Assembly: GCF_040361195.1 (NCBI RefSeq)
Contig: NZ_APNE01000004.1
DNA length: 64,000 nt
Direction: 5' to 3' (one strand)
From: Salinisphaera hydrothermalis
GTDB taxonomy: Bacteria; Pseudomonadota; Gammaproteobacteria; Nevskiales; Salinisphaeraceae
Shown here piece by piece: positions 7,170-15,497 of this stretch; positions within the stretch are counted from its first letter, which is position 1; the number at the start of each line of letters is the position of its first letter. The position numbers and the translations under genes were made by a program. The notes beneath the pieces were generated by a model. The model saw only the letters and a program-made list of their open reading frames with translations. It was not told where the DNA came from and did not search any database.

Positions 7170-9260
7170 TTACCAGATTTCGACGCGCTTGTTCTTCGGC
7201 CGGACCATCGCGTCGCCCGGTTTGCAGTCAAACGCTTTGGCGAACGCCGGCATGTTCGACGGCGCGCCGATAGCGCGGAACGACATGGGCGAATGCGGGT
7301 CGGAGTTCAGTTGAACCTCGAGCGCTTTTTCCCGGCTGTGCCCGCGCCAGACCCGCGCCCACGACATGAAGAAACGCTGATCTTCGGTATAACCGTCGAT
7401 CTTCATGTGCGCTTCTTTCGGGTTGTGGGCCAGTGCGGTCTGCAGCGCGTCGTAGGCCAGCGTCAGCCCGTCCAGATCGGCGATGTTTTCGCCCAGCGTC
7501 AGCTTGCCATTGACGTGCAGCTGCGGTTTGCCGGGGATAGGCGTGTACTGGTTGAACTGGTCGACCAGCTTCTGGGTCCGGGCGTCGAAGGCCTTGCGAT
7601 CGGCGGCCGTCCACCAGTTGACCTGATTGCCGTCGCCGTCGAACTGGCTGCCCTGGTCGTCGTAGCCGTGCGACGACTCGTGCCCGATCACCGCGCCGAT
7701 GCCGCCGTAGTTCACCGCGTCATCGCCGTGGGCATAGAAGAACGGCGGCTGCAGGATAGCGGCCGGGAAGTTGATGGTGTTGTCGGTCGGGTTGTAATAG
7801 GCGTTGACCGTCTGCGGCGTCATGCCCCAGCGCTGGCGATCGCGCGGCTGGCCGACATAGGCCATCTCGTAGGCGTGATTGAACCGGGCCGCGCGTTCCA
7901 TGTTGCCGTAGAAATCATCGGCCGAGATGTTCAGGCCTTTCCAGGATCGCCAGTGCTCGGGATAACCGATCTTGGGCAGGAACTTCGACCACTTGTCGAG
8001 CGCCTTGTCCTTGGTCTTCTCGCTCATCCAGTCGTTGTTCTGGATGCGGGTCTTCAGCGCCGCGCGAATGTTGGCCACCATCTGCTGGGCGCGGGCCTTG
8101 GCTTCCGGCGGAAAGTAGTCGGCGACATAGAGCTGGCCCAGTGCCTGGCCCATGGCGGAATTAACCGCATCGAGCGCCTGTTTCCAGCGCGGCTTCTGTT
8201 TGGGCTGGCCGTTGAGCGTGGTGCCATAGAACGCGAAATGCGCCTCGTTGAACGGCGTGGACAACAGCGGGGCCGCATCGTCGATGGTGTGGAAGCGAAG
8301 ATAGGCACGCCACTGGTCGAGCGGCGCGTTGCCCAACAGTTTGTTGAATTCGGCGAAGAACTTGGGCTCGGATAGCGAGAAGCCCTTCTTGATATCGGCG
8401 CCCTGGGCGACGAAGAAGGCTTTCCAGTCGAAGTTTGGCGTTGCCTTGTTGGCCTCGTCCAGGCTTACGAAGTGGTACTGGTTCTTTGGATCGCGCATGG
8501 CCACGCGGGACAGCGAATGCTTGGCCAGCTCGGTTTCGAAGGCCATGGCTTGCTTGGCGTCGGCCGCGGCTTTTGCGTCGGATTCGCCGATCAGCTTGAA
8601 CAGCGTGGTCATATAGTCGACATAGGCGGCCCGTTGCTTGGCGTAATCCTTGTCGGTGTAGTACTTGGGCGTTGGCAGGCCCAGCCCGCCCTGGTAGGCG
8701 TAAGCGATGACACGCGTGGCGTTCTTGTAGTCGGGGCTGGCGTCCAGCGCAAAAACCTGACCCTGGCCGGCAGCGAATGCCTGGGTGAGGTAATGGCTTA
8801 GCTCGCGCCGGTTGTCGATGGCAGCGATCTGTTTCAGTCGCGGCTCGATCGGCTGGTAACCCGCCTTGTCGATGGCCTCGACATCCATGCCCGACTGGTA
8901 GAGATGACCGATCTTGGCCTTGATCGAGCCGGCATCGGCTTTGTCGGCCTCGGCCGCGGCTTTCTTTACGATCGTGTGCTGATCCTCGAGGCTTTTCTCG
9001 GCCAGCATGTTGAACGAGCCCCAACGCGTGTGATCGTCCGGGATCGGATTGGCAGCCACCCATTTCGCGTTCACGAAGGTATTGAGGTTGTGGCAGGCGC
9101 TGACTTGCGTGTCGAGATTGCTCGTATCGAAGATTTGTTTCGCGGCCGATAACTGCATGTCGGCAGCCTGAGAATCGGAATCGGCGGCGAAGGCGCCGGG
9201 CGAGCTCATGGCGAGGCCGAGCGCGATCGCTATGGGCGTTAAGGCCTGTCGTCGGGTCAT
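7170..9260 (-). CDS. Exported M13 (neprilysin/PepO-type) metalloendopeptidase
   Basis: 696 residues, the usual length for family M13. The N-terminus is a signal peptide ending near GAFAADSDS, so the protein is periplasmic or secreted. Zinc motif HESSH (about residues 524-528), the second motif ENIADLDG (about 588-595) and the substrate-binding NAYYNP are all intact. The C-terminus ends RVEIW, matching the CxxW-like tail of the family. It degrades small to medium peptides. The start has AAGGA eight bases upstream. Transcribed alone; the terminator at 9495 belongs to the small upstream gene and separates the two. Confidence 0.9.
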   Translation of the reverse strand: MTRRQALTPIAIALGLAMSSPGAFAADSDSQAADMQLSAAKQIFDTSNLDTQVSACHNLNTFVNAKWVAANPIPDDHTRWGSFNMLAEKSLEDQHTIVKKAAAEADKADAGSIKAKIGHLYQSGMDVEAIDKAGYQPIEPRLKQIAAIDNRRELSHYLTQAFAAGQGQVFALDASPDYKNATRVIAYAYQGGLGLPTPKYYTDKDYAKQRAAYVDYMTTLFKLIGESDAKAAADAKQAMAFETELAKHSLSRVAMRDPKNQYHFVSLDEANKATPNFDWKAFFVAQGADIKKGFSLSEPKFFAEFNKLLGNAPLDQWRAYLRFHTIDDAAPLLSTPFNEAHFAFYGTTLNGQPKQKPRWKQALDAVNSAMGQALGQLYVADYFPPEAKARAQQMVANIRAALKTRIQNNDWMSEKTKDKALDKWSKFLPKIGYPEHWRSWKGLNISADDFYGNMERAARFNHAYEMAYVGQPRDRQRWGMTPQTVNAYYNPTDNTINFPAAILQPPFFYAHGDDAVNYGGIGAVIGHESSHGYDDQGSQFDGDGNQVNWWTAADRKAFDARTQKLVDQFNQYTPIPGKPQLHVNGKLTLGENIADLDGLTLAYDALQTALAHNPKEAHMKIDGYTEDQRFFMSWARVWRGHSREKALEVQLNSDPHSPMSFRAIGAPSNMPAFAKAFDCKPGDAMVRPKNKRVEIW

Positions 9261-9494
9261 GATCGTCCTTGGTCGTTTGATGCCGATAGCCATCCCGGCC
9301 GGTGCCGATAGGTACGGCGCGACGTATGGCGTCTGAGCGCCAAGCACCGAGCGTGCCAACTCAAGCGGAGCCGGGTGGATGCCGCTCGTAGGCCGGAAGC
9401 TTTTATATTGACACGATTTCAGATGGCCACGGACCGACGTTTTCCGACGGCGCGATCGCGTCTCCCGGGTTATGGCCCGCGCACCGCAGACAAA

Positions 9495-9523
9495 AAAATA
9501 CCCGGCGCGGGGCCGGGTATTTT
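9495..9523 (-). terminator. Rho-independent terminator
   Basis: Stem AAATACCCGGC pairing with GCCGGGTATTT around a five-base loop, with a T-run on the minus strand. It sits 22 bp past the stop of the 54-residue exported peptide gene, which it should terminate. Confidence 0.85.
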
Positions 9524-9545
9524 GATATTCGTGTCGCCGGGCCGA

Positions 9546-9710
9546 TCAGCGGATCGGTTTAACGTCCGTCGTCTGGGCTGCAGTCGGGACCGAGTGGTTG
9601 CTCGGGGCCTGCGACAGTTCGGCGGCGACGATCGGCATCATCATCGAAGCGGCGACCAGGCCGGTGACAACAAGGCTGTTCACGATGTTCAGCTTGAACG
9701 TATCCATCAT
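9546..9710 (-). CDS. Small exported peptide of unknown function
   Basis: 54 residues. An excellent GAGGAG ribosome-binding site lies seven bases before a double ATG (9710 or 9707), and an intrinsic terminator follows the stop, so this is a real single-gene transcription unit despite its size. A hydrophobic stretch (IVNSLVVTGLVAASMMMPIVAA, residues about 9-30) reads as a signal peptide or a single membrane helix, followed by a short polar Ser/Thr/Gln tail ending in DVKPIR. I do not recognise the family. It lies upstream of the M13 peptidase in the same orientation but is separated from it by its own terminator. Confidence 0.65.
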   Translation of the reverse strand: MMDTFKLNIVNSLVVTGLVAASMMMPIVAAELSQAPSNHSVPTAAQTTDVKPIR

Positions 9711-10306
9711 CAATGCTCCTCAAAAACCAGAAAATGTTCGGTGGCTCGCTGCTTGAACGACGCCACGCCAATTCCCGGCATCCGCATTGACGTGAACCGC
9801 TTCCCTCGGTGTCACGCTGCCGATGCCGGTCAACGAATAGAAATAAGCAAGTATTGCCTCTTTGGGACAAGCCCGATTCGACGAGAACGACGAGTTCTGC
9901 CCGTAGGCGGCGAAAACCGCCCTGAACTCTCGTTATCTGTCGTCGACGCGGGCGATTCTACGCCTAAAGTCGAATTTGACAACCCTTGTTCGCAAAAAAA
10001 ATCTGTATTGATCAGGGATGTTTAAAGGGCATTTTAAATCAATGACTTAAAAATTTTTTCGAGCGGCGCGCAAGTCATTTTCTGCCCGCGATCGCGCCTC
10101 ATGCCGTCCATTGCGTCACCCGGCGGGGAAATACCTCGTTCGGCAGCCATAGCGGTGCCTCGTGGCCACGATCGTGTGAATGAACGATTCATGAATCGAA
10201 GTAGCGCCATCGAGCCCGCATTAACGACAGTAAACCCCGGCGATCGGGCATGCCGCTGCCCGATTCGTTGTAATCTTGGCGCGTTCGTTCATGGGAGTTG
10301 CAGGTC
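9711..10306. other. 596-bp gap without a convincing gene
   Basis: No reading frame here has a ribosome-binding site or recognisable protein. The stretch 9960-10075 is unusually AT-rich for the window. A hairpin ATCGGGCA-TGCCGC-TGCCCGAT sits at 10243-10264, just upstream of the acetyltransferase gene. The region should carry the promoters of the small exported peptide (minus strand) and the acetyltransferase (plus strand), but I cannot place them with confidence. Confidence 0.5.
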
Positions 10307-10813
10307 ATGCATTCGATACGTATCGCCGAGGCGACCGACTGGCGGGCTATCTGGTCGATTCTGTCGCCGGTATTTGCTGCCGGCGAGACCTATGCCTATT
10401 CGCGCGATATCGATGAAGCCGGCGCGCGGGCCGCCTGGATGGACAAGCCTTCGGCGACTTTCGTCGGCGTGGACGCACGGGGCGAGATCGTGGCGACCTA
10501 CTACATCGTGGCCAATCAGCCCGGTCAGGGCGCCCATGTGGCCAACTGCGGCTACGTCGTCTCGGAAGCCGCTCGCGGGCAGGGCTGGGCAAGTGCCATG
10601 TGCGAACACTCCCAACACGAAGCACGGGCCCGGGGCTTCCGGGCCATGCAGTACAACTTCGTCGCCGAGACCAATGAAGGCGCTGTCCGCCTGTGGCAGA
10701 AACACGGTTTCGAGATTGTCGGGCGCCTGCCCGGTGCGTTCTGTCATCCTCGGCTCGGCGACATCGATGCGTTGGTTATGTACAAGTCGCTGGCATCGCT
10801 CAATCAACAATGA
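10307..10813 (+). CDS. GNAT family N-acetyltransferase
   Basis: 168 residues starting MHSIRIAEATDW, with GGGAG nine bases upstream. The acetyl-CoA binding motif A is visible as YVVSEAARGQGWASAM (R/QxxGxG/A pattern in RGQGWA, about residues 83-98), and motif B follows in NEGAVRLWQKHGFEIVGRLP. The protein belongs to the phosphinothricin/L-amino-acid acetyltransferase-like branch by general appearance, but the acceptor cannot be told from sequence. The 3' end overlaps the convergent LysE-type gene by 14 bp. Confidence 0.82.
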   Translation: MHSIRIAEATDWRAIWSILSPVFAAGETYAYSRDIDEAGARAAWMDKPSATFVGVDARGEIVATYYIVANQPGQGAHVANCGYVVSEAARGQGWASAMCEHSQHEARARGFRAMQYNFVAETNEGAVRLWQKHGFEIVGRLPGAFCHPRLGDIDALVMYKSLASLNQQ

Positions 10814-11405
10814 TGAAGCCGACGCAGGCGGCCGTCAGTGCGCCCATCACGATATTGAACACCCGCCAGGCACGATTCGTGCGGAGCATGCGGCCGATCA
10901 CGCTGCCGAAGGTGGCCCAGAACGACAGGCAGGGAAAGCCGACGATAAGCATGATCGCGGTCAGCACGACCGCGTTCGCGAACATCGGCCCCTGGGCCGG
11001 CAGAAATGACGCGGTCAGCGTCAGCCCCATCACCCACACTTTCGGGTTGGCGAACTGGAACGCGGCGGCGGCCGTGAACGACAGCGGCCGGGCATCACCG
11101 GCGACGTCGAGCCGGGGCGGTGGAGCACTGGCAATACGCCAGGCCAGGTAAAGCAGATAGGCAGCGCCCAACCCGCGCAATGTGTACTGCACGAGCGCGT
11201 ATTGCTGGAAAATCGCGCCGAGCCCGAGGGCCACGCCGAGATACAGCACGGCGCTGCCGCCCAGAATGCCCGCGATATGCACGAGCGTGCCACGATAACC
11301 GTAGCGCGCGCCCGAGGCCGTGAGCATGACGTTGTTCGGGCCCGGGGTGCCGACCGTGGCCAGGGCGAACAGTGCGACCGGAATCATGGCAGTCGGGCCG
11401 ATCAT
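10800..11405 (-). CDS. LysE/RhtB family amino-acid exporter
   Basis: 201 residues with about six membrane helices. The family signature near the N-terminus is clear: ATVGTPGPNNVMLTASGA (about residues 15-32), with the conserved GPN. A second signature, AAAFQFANPKVWVMGL, lies near the middle. It exports amino acids or related small metabolites. It is divergent from a MocR-type regulator with 143 bp between them, the classic arrangement for an exporter controlled by a neighbouring regulator that senses the substrate. Confidence 0.88.
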   Translation of the reverse strand: MIGPTAMIPVALFALATVGTPGPNNVMLTASGARYGYRGTLVHIAGILGGSAVLYLGVALGLGAIFQQYALVQYTLRGLGAAYLLYLAWRIASAPPPRLDVAGDARPLSFTAAAAFQFANPKVWVMGLTLTASFLPAQGPMFANAVVLTAIMLIVGFPCLSFWATFGSVIGRMLRTNRAWRVFNIVMGALTAACVGFIIVD

Positions 11406-11539
11406 GGTGCGCGCCTCGGTTCGAGCGGGTGTCGGATCGAATATTTCATGGTATTGTATGGGTTCAATTGGCGGTTTATTTCGCATATTTATGCTGCAAT
11501 TCGCAGATTAGACGGTATTCAGAGCGCGTCAATGAATTT

Positions 11540-11556
11540 ATTGTCACCATGACAAT
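11540..11556. promoter_or_regulatory. Palindrome over the start codon of the MocR gene
   Basis: Perfect inverted repeat ATTGTCA-CCA-TGACAAT spanning the ATG (11549-11551) of the regulator gene. Its position would let a bound protein block transcription or translation start of the regulator. Candidate autoregulatory operator; function is inferred. Confidence 0.4.
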
Positions 11557-12943
11557 CTGGGTTCCGGAACTGGCGGGCATCGGGCCGCGTTATCGCGAGT
11601 TGGCAAACGCCATCGCTCAGGCTGTGCGGCAGGGCGAGCTCGCGCCGGGGGCGAAGCTGCCCACCCAGCGGCGGCTTGCCGAAGTCCTGGGCGTGACGGT
11701 GGGCACCGTCACGCGGGCTTACAGTGAAGCCGAACGCGGCGGCTGGGTGAGTGCGCGCGTCGGCAGTGGTACTTATGTACGCGGCGTCGACGAGGGGCCG
11801 GCCTTCTCGCATGTGAGTGCGGCGCGCGACGACAACGGCTGGGTGGATTTGTCGCTAGCGCTGCCGCCGGCCGACGTCGAACGCGATGCGGCGTTGTCGA
11901 GGGCGCTGTCGGCGGTACAGGCCGATCCGGTGGCCATGGCCGAGGCGCTCGACTATCAACCCGAAAGCGGCCTCGACTGGCACCGCGAGATCTATGCCGA
12001 ATGGATGGGGCGGCTCGGCTTGCCGATGGCGGCCGATGAACTGGTCATCGACCAGGGCGGCATGAACGGCATCTTTATTGCACTCTCGACACTCGCGCGG
12101 CCCGGCGGGCGTATTGCGGCCGAACGCCTATGCTATCCGGGCGTGATCAGCGTGGCGGGACAGCTGGGCCTGCGTATGGTCGCTCTTGATCACGATGACG
12201 ACGGGCTGGTCGTGGAGACGCTGGCGGCGCGCCATGACCAACAGCCGTTCAATGTGCTTTACGTGATGCCCGAGCACCAGAATCCGACCACGGCCCGGCT
12301 GGCCGAGGATCGACGGACCGCGCTTGTGGATTTCGCCCGCGAGCGCGATGTCTGGCTGGTGGAGGACGGCGTGCAGCATCTGCCGGTCGAGCAACGCGGA
12401 ACGCCGCTCCATCAGCTGGCGCCGGAGCGCACGATCTTCCTGTTCTCGGTATCCAAGATTCTATCCGGCGGGCTGCGCTCCGGCGTGATGCGCGTACCGT
12501 CGGCCGTGCGCGAACGCGTGGCGACCGTCGTTCGCAACGTCAGCTGGATGCCGCCGCCGTTGATCGCCTCCATCGTCGGCCGATGGATCACCTCCGGCGA
12601 TGCCGACCGCCAGCTGGCCCGCCAGTTCGCCGAACTGGAAGCGCGACGGAATATGGTGCAAGAAACGCTCGCCGAGTTCTCGCCGCGCACGCGGCCCGGC
12701 GGTTTCTATGCCTGGTTGTCCCTGCCGCCGGGCCAGCGCGCCTCGCAGGTGGTGGCACGGCTGGCCGAGTCACGTATTCGCGTGAATTCGGCCGAGGCCT
12801 TCTGTGTTGGCAGCGAAGCCGCCCCGCAGGCGATACGGCTGTGTTTTTCCGCCGCCCGGGACCGTGCGACGCTGGCGCATGCGCTCATGCAGGTGCGCGA
12901 CGTGCTGGCCGCGCCGGCGCCGAGCCCTTGGCAGACCATCTGA
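11549..12943 (+). CDS. MocR/PdxR-type regulator: GntR helix-turn-helix fused to an aminotransferase-like domain
   Basis: 464 residues. Residues about 10-75 form a GntR-type winged helix (PTQRRLAEVLGVTVGTVTRAY, with GSGTYVRG closing the wing). The rest is a fold-type I aminotransferase domain with the conserved PEHQNPTT substrate loop, VEDGVQ, and the PLP lysine in SVSKILSGG (about residue 303). MocR regulators use bound PLP and an amino compound as effector. It is divergent from the LysE exporter, which it probably controls. The ATG is embedded in a 17-bp palindrome. The effector is unknown. Confidence 0.88.
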   Translation: MTIWVPELAGIGPRYRELANAIAQAVRQGELAPGAKLPTQRRLAEVLGVTVGTVTRAYSEAERGGWVSARVGSGTYVRGVDEGPAFSHVSAARDDNGWVDLSLALPPADVERDAALSRALSAVQADPVAMAEALDYQPESGLDWHREIYAEWMGRLGLPMAADELVIDQGGMNGIFIALSTLARPGGRIAAERLCYPGVISVAGQLGLRMVALDHDDDGLVVETLAARHDQQPFNVLYVMPEHQNPTTARLAEDRRTALVDFARERDVWLVEDGVQHLPVEQRGTPLHQLAPERTIFLFSVSKILSGGLRSGVMRVPSAVRERVATVVRNVSWMPPPLIASIVGRWITSGDADRQLARQFAELEARRNMVQETLAEFSPRTRPGGFYAWLSLPPGQRASQVVARLAESRIRVNSAEAFCVGSEAAPQAIRLCFSAARDRATLAHALMQVRDVLAAPAPSPWQTI

Positions 12944-12987
12944 TGCCGGGCCTTGCAGAAAGCCAAGCCCGGCGCGTGTGTTGAAAC

Positions 12988-13521
12988 TCAGCGCCAGAGC
13001 CGCACCAACGCGCCGTCGGCGCCGGTGATTGGGTCCTGCGGCGGGATCGGGACTGCCGCGATACGCTCGCGGGCGCGTTCCGGGGCGGTTTCGCCGGGGC
13101 GACACAGATCCCAGTCGCCGTGGCCGTCTGGATAGGCAGCGGTCAGGGCGAAATCCTCGCTGGCCTCGACGCGGCAGTGGCCGGTGCCCGCGGGCAGGAT
13201 GACGACGTCGCCCGCGGCCAGCCGGATCGGCTGGCCCGACTCGCCGCCCAGCACCAGTTCGGCCTCGCCGGCATAGATCGCGAGCGCTTCATGCGCGTTG
13301 GAATGAAAATGGTGATAGGCAAACACGCCGCCGCGCCACTGCGGTGGCCAGCGGTTCGCGGCAAAGCACGCTTCAAAATCGGCCGCGGCGGCCTCGCCGG
13401 TTTCGTTCGTCAGTCCGCGATAGAGCAGCACCGGATGCCGGCTGTTGGGCGTGCGGCCGTCGTCGTCGAATATATGCGTTTCCGGCTCGACCGACGGGCC
13501 GGTTTCGAGGCGCGAGGTCAT
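12988..13521 (-). CDS. Cupin-fold protein, YjlB-like
   Basis: 177 residues. A single cupin barrel occupies roughly residues 60-135, with metal-ligand-type histidines in AYHHFHSNAHE and the second cupin motif in GDVVILPAGTGHCRV. The overall pattern (HPVLLYRGL near the N-terminus, DWDLCRPG near the C-terminus) resembles the uncharacterised YjlB family of Bacillus. No signal peptide, so probably cytosolic. It may bind a metal and a small metabolite; no reaction can be assigned. It lies downstream of the sulfoquinovose synthase gene on the same strand, 70 bp away, so could be co-transcribed. Confidence 0.7.
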   Translation of the reverse strand: MTSRLETGPSVEPETHIFDDDGRTPNSRHPVLLYRGLTNETGEAAAADFEACFAANRWPPQWRGGVFAYHHFHSNAHEALAIYAGEAELVLGGESGQPIRLAAGDVVILPAGTGHCRVEASEDFALTAAYPDGHGDWDLCRPGETAPERARERIAAVPIPPQDPITGADGALVRLWR

Positions 13522-13591
13522 GGCTTACTCGTTGCAATGACGCATCATGTCCACAGCGTAGGGCCTGGCCCGGGGCGACGCGAATCCGGAT

Positions 13592-14845
13592 CTATACCGG
13601 GATGGTGACGCGCGACGGCGTGGCGGCGCCTGTCTCCACGTCGGGGACCTGGCGATCGGCCCGCCAGGCGGAACGACAGACGATGCGCCGGGTATCGGCC
13701 CGATGCGCATAGCGCGCGGCGATATCGGTGACTTCGGTGAACAGGCCGGTATCCAGCGTGGTCGGACGCAGCCCGAGCTGAATGAGCGTGTCGTTGGCGA
13801 CATGCAGATCGTTTTCGGCCGCTTCGACGCGCGGATTGGGCTGGTAGTCGAGCGTCGCACCCGTGAGCGCGGCCACGCGGTCGGCCAAATCGCGCACGCG
13901 ATGAGTCTCGGTCATCTGGTTGAGGATCCGTACGCGCTCGCCGGCGGCTGGCGGGTTGCCGATCGCCAGTTCGATACAGCGCACCGTATCCTGGATATGG
14001 ATGAAAGCGCGGGTCTGGCCGCCGGTGCCGTGCACGGTCAGGGGATGACCGACCGCGGCCTGCATGAGGAAGCGGTTGAGCACGGTGCCGTAGTCGCCGT
14101 CGTAGTCGAAACGGTTGGTCAGCCGTTCATCGAGGGCGGTCTGCTGGGTCTGGGTACCCCAGACGATGCCCTGATGCAGATCGGTGACGCGCACGCCGTC
14201 GTTGCGGTTGTAGAAGGCAAACGTCAGCTGGTCCTGGGTCTTGGTCAGGTGATAGATGCTGCCGGGGTGGGCTGGGTAAAGAATTTCATCGGTGGTCAGG
14301 CCGCCGGCCTCGGTCTCGACGTGGACCTTCAGATAGCCCTCGGGAATCTTCATCCCGGCGCTGCCGTAGCCATAGACGCCCATGGTGCCGAGATGCACGA
14401 CGTGGGCATCCAGCCCGGACTCGACCAGCGCAGCAAGCAGGGTATTGGTCGCGCCCACGTTGTTGTCGACCGTATAGCGCTTGTGCGCGGGGGATTTCAT
14501 CGAGTACGGCGCGGCACGCTGCTCGGCGAAGTGCACGATCGCGTCGGGCATGAATTCGCACAGCAGATTCACCAATCGCTGGTAGTTGCGGGCCACGTCG
14601 AAGCGATGAAAGCCGATGTCGCGACCGCTGATCTCGCGCCAGGCCGCGAGGCGTTCGCTCATCGGGCGGATCGGCGTGAGCGATTCGACTTCGAGTTCCA
14701 CGTCGATCATGCGCCGCGAGAGATTGTCGACGATGACGACCTCATGGCCGGCATCGGACAGATGCAGGGCGGTCGGCCAGCCACAGAAGCCGTCGCCGCC
14801 GAGGATGAGGATGCGCTGGTTGGGTTGTTGCAATGCGATCGACAT
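13592..14845 (-). CDS. sqdB: UDP-sulfoquinovose synthase, SqdB/SQD1-like
   Basis: 417 residues; an extended SDR enzyme converting UDP-glucose and sulfite into UDP-sulfoquinovose, the head-group donor for the phosphorus-free sulfolipid SQDG. The similarity to plant SQD1 and bacterial SqdB is strong: ILGGDGFCGWPTALHLS (NAD site, residues about 13-29), VDNLSRRMID, HFAEQRAAPYSMKS, the catalytic Thr in LGTMGVYGYG, the Tyr/Lys pair in YHLTK, NRFDYDGDYGTVLNRF, and AAVGHPLTVHGTGGQTRAF. Length matches the family. It is divergent from gtrA-plcP-glycosyltransferase, and a PhoB-box-like sequence lies 46 bp upstream on its strand, suggesting induction by phosphate starvation. Confidence 0.88.
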   Translation of the reverse strand: MSIALQQPNQRILILGGDGFCGWPTALHLSDAGHEVVIVDNLSRRMIDVELEVESLTPIRPMSERLAAWREISGRDIGFHRFDVARNYQRLVNLLCEFMPDAIVHFAEQRAAPYSMKSPAHKRYTVDNNVGATNTLLAALVESGLDAHVVHLGTMGVYGYGSAGMKIPEGYLKVHVETEAGGLTTDEILYPAHPGSIYHLTKTQDQLTFAFYNRNDGVRVTDLHQGIVWGTQTQQTALDERLTNRFDYDGDYGTVLNRFLMQAAVGHPLTVHGTGGQTRAFIHIQDTVRCIELAIGNPPAAGERVRILNQMTETHRVRDLADRVAALTGATLDYQPNPRVEAAENDLHVANDTLIQLGLRPTTLDTGLFTEVTDIAARYAHRADTRRIVCRSAWRADRQVPDVETGAATPSRVTIPV

Positions 14846-14890
14846 GGTCGTGCTCCGTTGGATCGACTGATCCGAGGCTGGCGCGTTCGC

Positions 14891-14908
14891 ATGACCGGAG
14901 CATGACAG
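14891..14908 (-). promoter_or_regulatory. PhoB box candidate upstream of sqdB
   Basis: On the minus strand the sequence reads CTGTCATGCTCCGGTCAT. The Pho box is two CTGTCAT-like heptamers separated by four bases; the first half matches 7/7 and the second 6/7. It ends 46 bp upstream of the sqdB start codon. I see no good -10 behind it. Confidence 0.55.
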
Positions 14909-14923
14909 TCATCGATTTGTCGT
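14906..14923 (+). promoter_or_regulatory. PhoB box candidate upstream of gtrA-plcP
   Basis: On the plus strand CAGTCATCGATTTGTCGT has the same heptamer-4-heptamer layout: 6/7 and 5/7 matches to CTGTCAT. It overlaps the end of the minus-strand box, so one PhoB-bound region could serve both directions. Weaker than its partner. Confidence 0.4.
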
Positions 14924-14946
14924 GCGGGGCTGCTAAGTCTGGGGGG

Positions 14947-15429
14947 ATGATCGATCGGGATGTGTTCTCCATGGGCGAGGTGCGGCGCGCGCGCCGTCGG
15001 TTTCGGCCGGTCGCGCCGGCCGCGCTGCGGCGCTGGCTGGCCTTCGGCGCGGCCGGGCTGATCGCGTTCGGTGTCGATATGGGCGCGCTCGGCGCCCTGG
15101 TGCACGGGCTCGGGATGGCGCCGGTCAAGGCAAGGCTGATCTCGATCCCCTTGGCGGCCAGTACCGCCTGGCTCATCAACCGGCGCTTCACGTTCGCCAG
15201 CGGCGACGACCGTGCGCGCTGGCATCAATGGCTGCGTTATCTGGCCGTGAACACGATCAACGTCACGGTCAACTTCGGCTGTTATCTGGCGCTGGTGTCG
15301 GCCACCGCGGTGGGCGCGGCGCATCCCTTGATCAGCGTAGTCCCGGGTGCACTGCTGGGGCTCGCCATCAACTACCGGCTGGCCGGTCGCTGGGTGTTCC
15401 GTGACCCGAATCTGTCATCGGGACGTTAA
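14947..15429 (+). CDS. GtrA family membrane protein
   Basis: 160 residues with four predicted helices. The GtrA fold shows in RWLAFGAAGLIAFGVDMGAL, LINRRFTFASG and NYRLAGRWVFRD. GtrA-like proteins are thought to move lipid-linked sugars across the inner membrane. It is the first gene of a run with the PlcP-like phosphoesterase and a glycosyltransferase, so it may flip a glycolipid or its precursor. The start is uncertain: ATG at 14947 is used, but 14902 and 14971 are in frame, and the PhoB-box candidate at 14906 would favour a start no earlier than 14947. Confidence 0.75.
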   Translation: MIDRDVFSMGEVRRARRRFRPVAPAALRRWLAFGAAGLIAFGVDMGALGALVHGLGMAPVKARLISIPLAASTAWLINRRFTFASGDDRARWHQWLRYLAVNTINVTVNFGCYLALVSATAVGAAHPLISVVPGALLGLAINYRLAGRWVFRDPNLSSGR

Positions 15430-15497
15430 ATAAACGCCATATGGCCGTCACATCCCGCGTCGAGAATGCGCCCAAGGTTCTGCGTAGAGGCACCGCC

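Noticed and set aside
8161..9063. Long frames overlapping the peptidase, porin and polyamine genes on either strand
   Set aside because: High-GC shadows: Arg/Ala/Gly-rich translations without domains, overlapping clearly recognised genes in another frame.
9375..10025. 216-codon plus-strand frame over the M13-GNAT gap
   Set aside because: Runs antisense through the small exported gene and its terminator, has no ribosome-binding site and resembles no protein.
15413..15430. Extra Pho box upstream of plcP (CTGTCAT half-site)
   Set aside because: Only one heptamer matches; the second position is unrelated, and it lies within the end of gtrA.
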